A DNA stretch of 63,464 bases, taken from NCBI GenBank assembly GCA_034667465.1, contig JAXDJV010000019.1:1-63464 (forward strand), read 5' to 3'. Below, one piece after another: positions 51,181 through 57,845 of the stretch. A program made the translations under genes and the position numbers. Below the pieces are notes generated by a model that saw only the letters and a list, made by a program, of their open reading frames with translations, was not told the DNA's origin and made no database searches. The DNA is from JAOBAU01 sp034667465. Its GTDB lineage: Bacteria; Acidobacteriota; Thermoanaerobaculia; Gp7-AA8. How positions within the stretch are numbered: the stretch's first letter is position 1; each line of letters begins with the position of its first letter.

Positions 51181-51867
51181 ATGAAACGACCGTACGTGAT
51201 CTGCCACATGCTGCCGTCGATCGACGGACGCATCGTCACGAAACACTGGGATCTCGGTCCGAATGGAACGCGCGAGTACGAGCGGACCGCGGCCACGTTC
51301 GACGCCGATGCATGGATCATCGGCCGCGTCTCGATGGAACCGTACGCCGGAAAGACGCGCGTGCCGCCGCGCCGGAAGACGAAAGAGCCGATCGCGCGAA
51401 CCGATTTCGTCGCGAAGAGCGACGCGACGTCGTACGCGATCGCCATCGATCCATCGGGCAAACTGACCTGGCAATCGAATGCCATCGACGACGAGCACGT
51501 CATCACGATCATCACCGAGAGCGTCTCCGACGATTACCTGGCGTTCCTGCAATCGAAAAACGTCTCGTATCTGTTCGGCGGCAGGTCGCGCATCAACCTC
51601 GGCAAAGCGCTGGAGAAACTGCGCGCGAAGTTCGGGATTCGCACGCTGCTGCTCGAAGGCGGCGGAAAGATCAACGGCTCGTTTCTCGACGCCGATCTGA
51701 TCGACGAGCTGAGCATCCTCGTCGGACCGATTGCCGACGGCGGCATCGGAACTCCGACGTTGTTCGATGCGAAGAAAGGACGCGGGCCGGCGCGCAATCT
51801 CAAACTGCTGTCGATCGAAAAGCGCAAAGGCGATCTGGTCTGGCTGCGCTACAAAGTGAAACGCTGA
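51181..51867 (+). CDS. RibD C-terminal/dihydrofolate reductase-like protein
   Basis: The 228-residue product has the RibD C-terminal (DHFR-like) fold: HMLPSIDGRIVT, ADAWIIGRVSMEPY and LLLEGGGKINGSFLDADLID followed by ELSILVGPIADGG. Such stand-alone proteins are NADPH reductases of pteridine- or flavin-related substrates. A GAGG-type ribosome site lies before the ATG. It ends directly before the antiporter start and is transcribed with it. Confidence 0.88.
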   Translation: MKRPYVICHMLPSIDGRIVTKHWDLGPNGTREYERTAATFDADAWIIGRVSMEPYAGKTRVPPRRKTKEPIARTDFVAKSDATSYAIAIDPSGKLTWQSNAIDDEHVITIITESVSDDYLAFLQSKNVSYLFGGRSRINLGKALEKLRAKFGIRTLLLEGGGKINGSFLDADLIDELSILVGPIADGGIGTPTLFDAKKGRGPARNLKLLSIEKRKGDLVWLRYKVKR

Positions 51868-53370
51868 ATGCTCGTCTTCGAGATCGTCATCGGTCTGCTC
51901 ATCGGCGGTGCCGGACTCGCCGCGCTGGCGCGGCGGATGGCGACGCCGTATCCGGCGCTCGTGGCGATGGCCGGCGCGGCGCTGGCGCTGATTCCGCGCG
52001 TGCCGACGATCGTGCTCGATCCGGAGCTGGCGCTGGCGCTATTCGTCGCGCCGGTGCTGCTCGATGCGGCGTTCGATGCGTCGCCGCGCGATCTCCGCGC
52101 GAACTGGCGAACCGTCGCCAGCCTCGCACTCGGCGCGGTTGCGCTGACGGTCGCGGTGGTCGCGGTTGCCGTTCGCGCGCTCGTGCCCGACATGCCGTGG
52201 GCCGCTGCGATCGCGCTCGGCGCAATCGTCGCGCCGCCCGACGCCGCGGCGGCGACCGCGGTGCTCAAACAACTTCGTCCGCCGCATCGGCTGCTCGTGA
52301 TTCTCGAAGGCGAGAGTCTCTTCAATGACGCGAGCGCGCTGCTCATCTATCGCGTCGCGGTCGGCGCGGCGGTGGTTGGATTCGTTTCGGGATGGCGGCT
52401 GGTGCCGATGGTGCTGTTCGTCACCGTCGGCAGTTTCGTGCTGGGGATCGTGCTCTCGCGCATCATCGGACCGATCACCAGCCGCATCGAGGACGTCGCG
52501 ACGGCGGTCGTCTTTCAGTTCTGCGGAACGTTCGCCGTCTGGATCCTCGCGGAACGGCTGCATCTCTCCGGCATTCTGACGATGGTCGTTTTCGCGATGG
52601 CGATCTCGCGCCGAGCGGCCGAGATGATTCCGGCGCGCATTCGGATTCCGTCGTACGCGGTGTGGGAAGTCGCGGTGTTCGTGCTGAACGTCCTCGCCTT
52701 CATCCTGGTCGGCTTTCAATTGCGCTCGATCGTCTCGCGACTCGATCGTGGAACGCTGACGAGCTATGCGTGGATCGCGGCGGCCGTCTGCGTCGTGACG
52801 ATTCTGGCGCGCATCGCATGGGTGACCGGCGCCGCGGCGTTCAGTCGCGCGGTCGCGCTTTCGCGCGGCGGTGCGGCGATTGTCGGATGGTGCGGGATGC
52901 GCGGCACGGTGACGCTCGCCGCGGCGCTGGCGCTGCCGACCGGCTTCCCGTACCGCGATCTGATTCTCTTCACAGCATTCGCGGTCGTGCTCGGAACGCT
53001 CGTCGTACAGGGAATGACGTTGCGACCGCTGATGTCGCTGCTGAAACTCGAAGACGACGGCGAAGTGGAGCGCGAGGTGCGACTCGCGCGCGTCGAAACG
53101 CTGCGCGCCGCGCTCGCGGCAAGCGAGGAATGTCGCGAAGCCGGGACGGCCGAGCTCGTGCGCCGTCGCTACGAGCAGATGCTCCGCCGCGCCGAAGCAG
53201 AGATGAACGGCCAGAGCGACATCGAAACGACCGACCTGGAAGTCATTCGCATAGGCACCGCCGCCGAACGAAAACGCCTGAACGCCCTGCGCGCGGATGG
53301 CACGATCGGCGACGCCGCGTTCCAGCAAATCGAGCAGGAGCTCGACTGGGAAGAGCTCGCCCACACCTGA
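51868..53370 (+). CDS. CPA1-type Na+/H+ antiporter
   Basis: The 500-residue product has about twelve membrane helices (residues 1-400) and a C-terminal helical cytoplasmic tail (about 400-500). The transport-site region reads IALGAIVAPPDAAAATAVLK followed by GESLFNDASALLIYR and GWCGMRGTVTLAAALALPTG, as in NhaP-type exchangers. The ATG follows the previous stop without a gap. The A of its stop codon is the first base of a 40-bp inverted repeat that separates it from the convergent sulfate-activation gene. Confidence 0.93.
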   Translation: MLVFEIVIGLLIGGAGLAALARRMATPYPALVAMAGAALALIPRVPTIVLDPELALALFVAPVLLDAAFDASPRDLRANWRTVASLALGAVALTVAVVAVAVRALVPDMPWAAAIALGAIVAPPDAAAATAVLKQLRPPHRLLVILEGESLFNDASALLIYRVAVGAAVVGFVSGWRLVPMVLFVTVGSFVLGIVLSRIIGPITSRIEDVATAVVFQFCGTFAVWILAERLHLSGILTMVVFAMAISRRAAEMIPARIRIPSYAVWEVAVFVLNVLAFILVGFQLRSIVSRLDRGTLTSYAWIAAAVCVVTILARIAWVTGAAAFSRAVALSRGGAAIVGWCGMRGTVTLAAALALPTGFPYRDLILFTAFAVVLGTLVVQGMTLRPLMSLLKLEDDGEVEREVRLARVETLRAALAASEECREAGTAELVRRRYEQMLRRAEAEMNGQSDIETTDLEVIRIGTAAERKRLNALRADGTIGDAAFQQIEQELDWEELAHT

Positions 53371-53478
53371 AGTCAAAGTTGGGGGTCACATCTGACAGTT
53401 TGACTTGGGCGAACCGTTGCGACGAAGCGAGCAGACGACCCAAGTCAAACTGTCAGATGTGACCCCCAACTTTGACTT
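53370..53478. repeat. 40-bp perfect inverted repeat filling the gap between convergent genes
   Basis: Arms at 53370-53409 and 53439-53478 match over 40 bases without a mismatch around a 29-base spacer. Each arm itself begins AAGTCAAA and, eight residues from its other end, carries TTTGACTT, so a cruciform is possible. The arms run exactly from the last base of the antiporter stop codon to the last base of the stop codon of the sulfate-activation gene. It may act as a two-way terminator or be a mobile palindromic element. Confidence 0.95.
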
Positions 53479-55178
53479 TAGCGGAGCCAGGCGCGGGTGC
53501 GGAGGAGGTCGATGATGCGCCGCGCGTTTTCTTCGGCGGTCGCGTTTGTCGTGTTGAGCGTCAGTTCTGCGGCGAGTGGCGATTCGTATGGGTCGTCGAT
53601 GCCGGTGAAGCCTTTGATGACTCCGCGGCGGGCCTGGGCGTACATGCCTTTGACGTCGCGTGATTCGCAGACGTCGAGTGGTGTGTCGACGAAGACTTCG
53701 ATGAAGCGATCGGGGCCGACGAGTGCGCGGGCGGCGTCGCGCGCGGCGCGATAGGGACTGACCGCCGCGCAGACGGCGACGCCGCCGTGGCGGACGACTT
53801 CGGCGGCGACGAATCCGATGCGCAGGATGTTGGCGTCGCGATCTTCTTTCGAGAAGCCGAGCCCTTTGGAGAGATGCGTGCGGACGACGTCGCCGTCGAG
53901 CAGCGTCGACTGTCGTCCGTGCTCGAGCAGCATCTCGACGACGAGCTCCGCGGTCGTCGATTTGCCGGCGCCGGAAAGACCGGTGAACCAGATGCAGACG
54001 CCCTGACGATGCAGCGGCGGATAGCTCTCCCCGAGAATCGCGGCGACTTCCGGCCGCGTGAACCACGACGGCAGCGGCACGCCGGCGGCGAGGTATTCGT
54101 CGCGCACCTGCGTGCCGGAAATCGACCGCGTCGTCGCGCCGCCGGGAACTTTCGATGCTTCCTCATAACGATCGTCGGCGACGACGTAAACGAGCTCGTG
54201 GAACGGCAGCATTTCGACGCCGATCTCTTCGCTGTGTTTCGCGACGAGCTCCTGCGCGTCGTACGGTCCGTAAAACGGTTTGCCGGCGGAGTCGACGCCG
54301 GGACTGGCGTGGTCGCGTCCGACGATGAAGTGACTCGCGCCGAAGTTGCGGCGGATGATGGCGTGCCAGAGCGCTTCACGCGGTCCGGCCATCCGCATCG
54401 CCAGCGGCAGCAGCGACAGCAGCACGCGATCGGCCGCGAAGTGATGTTCGGTCAGCGCCTTGTAGGTGCGAACGCGCGTGTAGTGATCGACGTCGCCCGG
54501 CTTCGTCATCCCGACGACCGGATGAAGCAGCAGCACGCCGTCGACCGACGCGCTGGCGCGCTTCGTCAGCTCTTCATGCGCGCGATGCATCGGGTTGCGC
54601 GTCTGGAACGCAACGACGTTCGCGTGTCCGAGTGCTTCGAGCGCGGCGCGAACTTCTCGCGGAGTGCGGCGCAGCTCGCGAAAATCGGGCGGCGATGGCA
54701 GTGCGAGGGCGCGCAGGCGGCCGGAGACGTTGCGCGTTCCCCACCGCTGCATCTCGGCGACGAGCGGGTGTTTGCGATCGGTCGTGCCGGCGACGCGCGC
54801 GGACGCTTCTTCGCGATCCCATTCGTAAATTTCTTCGACGGTGAGGATGGCGAGGATCTCGTTTTTCGCGCTGCGCAGCACGACGTCGCGTTGCAGCTCG
54901 ACCGGCGCATCGTCATCGACCGGCAGCGTGATCGGCATCGGCCAGAGTGTGCCGTCGGCGAGACGCATCTCGGCGACGACGCGCTCGTAATCGCGTGCAC
55001 CGAGGAATGTGGTGAGTGGTGAAAACGCGCCGGTGGCGAGCAACTCGAGATCGTGTTGCGCGCGTTGCGAGAGCTGGATCGACGGCAGCGTCGATGCGTA
55101 TGCCGCAAGCTCCGCGCGTTCGTTTGCAGGGACAAGGAGATTGATGAGGGTGCCACCGTAAGGAACGTTCAATTTCAT
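53478..55178 (-). CDS. bifunctional ATP sulfurylase / APS kinase
   Basis: The 566-residue fusion makes PAPS from sulfate in two steps. Residues 1-385 are ATP sulfurylase with the PUA-like N-terminus, QTRNPMHRAHEE, and GRDHASPGVDS; residues 393-566 are APS kinase with the P-loop GLSGAGKST and FVDTPLDVCESRDVKGMYAQ, GFTGIDDPYE. Fused enzymes with intact kinase motifs supply PAPS for sulfotransferases or assimilation. The start overlaps the stop of the exosortase-linked membrane gene as ATGA, which places sulfate activation in the exosortase operon. No reductase or sulfotransferase is in the window. Confidence 0.95.
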   Translation of the reverse strand: MKLNVPYGGTLINLLVPANERAELAAYASTLPSIQLSQRAQHDLELLATGAFSPLTTFLGARDYERVVAEMRLADGTLWPMPITLPVDDDAPVELQRDVVLRSAKNEILAILTVEEIYEWDREEASARVAGTTDRKHPLVAEMQRWGTRNVSGRLRALALPSPPDFRELRRTPREVRAALEALGHANVVAFQTRNPMHRAHEELTKRASASVDGVLLLHPVVGMTKPGDVDHYTRVRTYKALTEHHFAADRVLLSLLPLAMRMAGPREALWHAIIRRNFGASHFIVGRDHASPGVDSAGKPFYGPYDAQELVAKHSEEIGVEMLPFHELVYVVADDRYEEASKVPGGATTRSISGTQVRDEYLAAGVPLPSWFTRPEVAAILGESYPPLHRQGVCIWFTGLSGAGKSTTAELVVEMLLEHGRQSTLLDGDVVRTHLSKGLGFSKEDRDANILRIGFVAAEVVRHGGVAVCAAVSPYRAARDAARALVGPDRFIEVFVDTPLDVCESRDVKGMYAQARRGVIKGFTGIDDPYESPLAAELTLNTTNATAEENARRIIDLLRTRAWLR

Positions 55179-55693
55179 AGTTGTGACTCGCGGCTCAGCG
55201 TCCACCAGCTCCCGAAGACGACTCCGAACATGCCGACGGTGCGATAGACGAGCTCCGCCGTCAGCCAGAAGTGCCCGGCCGCGTCGCCGTAATGCGCGCT
55301 GCTCCACTCTCCCTGCCGCAGCGCGTACGTCGACTCGATCGAGATCAGCAATCCGATGCAGTGGAACGCGAAGACGATCGTGGCGGCGATGGCGAGCGCG
55401 CGCAGATTGCGAACGCTGAACGGACGCGCGTTCGCGGCGAAAAGACCGAGCAGCAGGATGACGTTGTACGTCAGCTGATCGGCCGGGATCGTCGCCGTCG
55501 GAAGCGCCGTCGATGACGTGATGAAGATCGCCCGTTCCTGCGGCACGAGCACCGCGGCGGAGAGACGCCGATCGATGCGCACGAGCGGCGTCGACGCGAG
55601 TGCGAACAGCCGGTTGTATTGCGGCGTGAAGAACCACCAGAGCGCGACGCCGAGCGCCGCCCCGGCGACGAAGCTAAGTCCGCGTCGCAGCAT
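55175..55693 (-). CDS. exosortase-H-associated membrane protein (inferred)
   Basis: The 172-residue product has about four membrane helices with a periplasmic domain between the first two (FFTPQYNRLFALASTPLVRI, LVPQERAIFITSSTALPTAT). I use the ATG at 55693, which overlaps the end of the exosortase gene by 20 bases; a TTG at 55705 is possible. Membrane proteins of similar size accompany exosortase H genes elsewhere, and I infer a role in the same sorting step. No catalytic motif is visible. Confidence 0.75.
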   Translation of the reverse strand: MLRRGLSFVAGAALGVALWWFFTPQYNRLFALASTPLVRIDRRLSAAVLVPQERAIFITSSTALPTATIPADQLTYNVILLLGLFAANARPFSVRNLRALAIAATIVFAFHCIGLLISIESTYALRQGEWSSAHYGDAAGHFWLTAELVYRTVGMFGVVFGSWWTLSRESQL

Positions 55694-56183
55694 TGGGAGC
55701 GGCAAACTTCGAGACCCAGACGACGAAGAGCAGCACCGCGATCGCGAACATCGCCGTCTGCCAGATGGCCAGATGGAACGTCTCGAACAGCGAGCGGTGG
55801 TAAAGACCGATCAGATAAAGTGACGCGACGCGGATGACGTTGATCGCTTCGAGAATCAGCGCCGCGGCGATTGCGCCGATGATGCGCGTTCGCCATGGCG
55901 CTGCGAAGGAGAGCATCGCCGCGGCGACGAAGACCACCGCTTCCAGTCCGTTGCAGCCGCCGCGCACGTCGACGGCGAACCGCGGTCCGGCGATGACGGT
56001 GCCGACGACGTTGACGTGCTGGCCGATCGCGTTCAGCAGCGCGCCGGAAACCGCGGTGAGACCGCGCGTGAAGGGGACGACGACATGCGCATCAACGGCA
56101 TCGAGCGTGACGATCGCGTAGAAAGCGGTGAGCAGCAGAGCGAACGTGATGAGGAACCGCGTCTGCCGCGGCGCGAGAGGCAT
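55674..56183 (-). CDS. xrtH: exosortase H (IPTL-CTERM sorting enzyme)
   Basis: The 169-residue membrane protease/transpeptidase should cleave IPTL-CTERM signals at the cell membrane. The exosortase catalytic residues are present: Cys77 in RGGCNGLEA, Arg118 in INVIRVASLYL, and His137 in FETFHLAIWQ. About six helices surround them. It is short, as expected for the XrtH class. The start is the ATG at 56183, seven bases after a TACAAT box. A candidate substrate is the cohesin-like protein at 60-716, which carries the tag. Confidence 0.93.
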   Translation of the reverse strand: MPLAPRQTRFLITFALLLTAFYAIVTLDAVDAHVVVPFTRGLTAVSGALLNAIGQHVNVVGTVIAGPRFAVDVRGGCNGLEAVVFVAAAMLSFAAPWRTRIIGAIAAALILEAINVIRVASLYLIGLYHRSLFETFHLAIWQTAMFAIAVLLFVVWVSKFAAPNAATRT

Positions 56184-56190
56184 GGCGCGG

Positions 56191-56196
56191 ATTGTA
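56191..56196 (-). promoter_or_regulatory. candidate -10 box (TACAAT) of exosortase operon
   Basis: On the minus strand TACAAT ends seven bases before the ATG at 56183. The same hexamer stands before the exporter operon at 31203. No clear -35 element was found. Confidence 0.42.
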
Positions 56197-56243
56197 GTCT
56201 GAGCGTGGCGCAATGAATGCGTCGCCGTTCACGCGCCGCGGCT

Positions 56244-56335
56244 GTCATCCCGAGCGTAGCGAGGGATCCGGGAGGGCGGGGCAGGAAACGCATGGTGCCC
56301 CGCCCGCCCGGATCCCTCGCTACGCTCGGGATGAC
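56244..56335. repeat. 40-bp inverted repeat, one mismatch, REP-like
   Basis: Arms at 56244-56283 and 56296-56335 pair over 40 bases with one mismatch (56273/56306) around a 12-base loop. The arm core, GTCATCCCGAGCGTAGCGAG, is of a type that occurs as dispersed palindromes in many bacterial genomes. Its right part supplies the last codons and stop of the LodB-like gene, so the element has extended or replaced the 3' end of that gene. Confidence 0.93.
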
Positions 56336-57414
56336 GGGTCGCGCCGGCGTCGCCAGAACTCCTGATCTTTCCAGCGCTGCTCTTCGCGGTAATACTTCGC
56401 GCGCGCTTCCAGGTACGACGCGAACTCGCCGCTGATGAACTGGCGGTAGCGCGCGACGGCGTGCATGTCTCCGCGCACGAGGACGTCGCCGATCGCGTAT
56501 GACGCGAAGATGCCGGAGCGGAGCGCTTTCACGATTCCCTGTGATGAGAGCGGATCGAAGCGCGATGCGGAGTCGCCGGCGGCGAGCCAGTCGTCGCCGG
56601 CCGGCGGCGTGGCGTAGCGCGATTCGGCGCTCCGTCCGACGAGCGGTCCCGGTTTTGATGCGCCTGCGATGATCGGTCCGATGATCGGCATCGCCGCGGC
56701 CGTCGCGTACCAGACTTCCTCGTCACTGAGATTCATCTCTCGCGCGATGTCGACGTCGGTCATGCAGGCGGCGAAGCGCTTTCCGTTCGGCAGCGCGGCG
56801 GTGTACCACCAGCCGCCGGCGAACGACTCGACGATCGTGCGCGGATCGGCGGCGTCGCCGCCATCATCGAAGAAGCGTCCGAAACCGGCGAGGTGATCGA
56901 TGGCGACGATCTCCGCGCCGCACGCGCGCGTGGCGAGCGACGCGCTGCCGGTGGCGTCGACGAGGAACCGCGCGGCGAGCGACTCGCCGTTCGACAGCAT
57001 TACGCGCCAGCCGCTCTGGCTGTGCTCCGCATCGCGTACCGAGACACCGCGCATTCGCGTGACGCCGCGATGCACCGCTTCGGCGGCGAGCATCGCGTCG
57101 AACGCGGCGCGATCGATGTGCCAGCCGTCGCCGCGCGCGTAGAAAACGAAATCGTTCTCGACGAGCCGCGGCGTTCCCCAGGCCGCGGCCGTGCCGAACG
57201 TCTGCGCGTGGCCGGCAGCGCAGAACGCGTCGAAGACGCCGAGGTGTTCGAGGAGCTGGCGAGCGAGCGGCGGCAACGATTCGCCGAGACGCGGACGATC
57301 GTAATGCGACGACTCGATCTCGACGACGCGGAGCGACGGCGCGTGGGATCGCAGCGAGAGCGCGCATGCGCTGCCCGCCGGACCGCCACCGGCGATCGCA
57401 ACGTCGAATTGCAT
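56320..57414 (-). CDS. LodB-like FAD-dependent flavoprotein
   Basis: The 364-residue product has the dinucleotide loop AIAGGGPAGSACALSLR at its N-terminus, a substrate-region strand FAGGWWYTAALPNGKR, and the FAD-binding DWLAAGDSASRFDPLSSQGI near residues 275-300, as in tryptophan-halogenase-like monooxygenases. In characterised LodA/LodB pairs, the LodB flavoprotein is needed to form the tryptophylquinone in LodA. Here it is two genes downstream of the LodA-like oxidase in an overlapping operon. The C-terminal residues (RRRDPSSRA) are encoded by an inverted repeat and are probably not functional. Confidence 0.87.
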   Translation of the reverse strand: MQFDVAIAGGGPAGSACALSLRSHAPSLRVVEIESSHYDRPRLGESLPPLARQLLEHLGVFDAFCAAGHAQTFGTAAAWGTPRLVENDFVFYARGDGWHIDRAAFDAMLAAEAVHRGVTRMRGVSVRDAEHSQSGWRVMLSNGESLAARFLVDATGSASLATRACGAEIVAIDHLAGFGRFFDDGGDAADPRTIVESFAGGWWYTAALPNGKRFAACMTDVDIAREMNLSDEEVWYATAAAMPIIGPIIAGASKPGPLVGRSAESRYATPPAGDDWLAAGDSASRFDPLSSQGIVKALRSGIFASYAIGDVLVRGDMHAVARYRQFISGEFASYLEARAKYYREEQRWKDQEFWRRRRDPSSRA

Positions 57415-57845
57415 CAGTCGACGCGGACTGCGTAGAACGACGCGACCACACCGGCCGGCGCTGTGCCGCCGTCTTTCCCCGACGAGTGCGGAATCGTCCG
57501 CACCACCGAGCCGACGAACGCCGAGCGTTGCAATCGCGCGTTGCTGTTCGGCCAGATCGGCACGAGCCAGCCGATGTAGTCGTAGATCCACTCCTCGCCG
57601 CCGACCAGACCGCGTCCTTCGAAACGAACCTGCATCGGCGAACCGAAGCCGAACGAGCCATGCAGCGCGAGCGACCATGTCGAGCCGCCGATCGTGCCGC
57701 CGAGCGTTCCCGCCGCATCCGACGTGATTTTGATCGTGCCGCTGCCGAACTCGAGGTCGTTGAATTCCTTCGAGACGTCGGGATCGTTGAGCAGACTGCG
57801 ATACGTCCACGTTCCGACGAACGGATTGCTGATGTTGTTGCTCAT
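57414..57845 (-). CDS. small beta-rich protein between lodA- and lodB-like genes
   Basis: The 143-residue product is probably an eight-stranded beta-barrel of lipocalin/avidin type: NPFVGTWTYRSLLNDPDVSK, IKITSDAAGTLGGTIGG, MQVRFEGRGLVGGEEWIYDY and VASFYAVRVD are regular alternating strands. No signal peptide is present, so it is cytoplasmic like the flanking enzymes. Overlaps with the LodA-like gene (ATGA) and with the LodB-like gene (TGATG) imply coordinated translation. I do not recognise a characterised family; chaperone, inhibitor or product-binding roles are all open. Confidence 0.78.
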   Translation of the reverse strand: MSNNISNPFVGTWTYRSLLNDPDVSKEFNDLEFGSGTIKITSDAAGTLGGTIGGSTWSLALHGSFGFGSPMQVRFEGRGLVGGEEWIYDYIGWLVPIWPNSNARLQRSAFVGSVVRTIPHSSGKDGGTAPAGVVASFYAVRVD

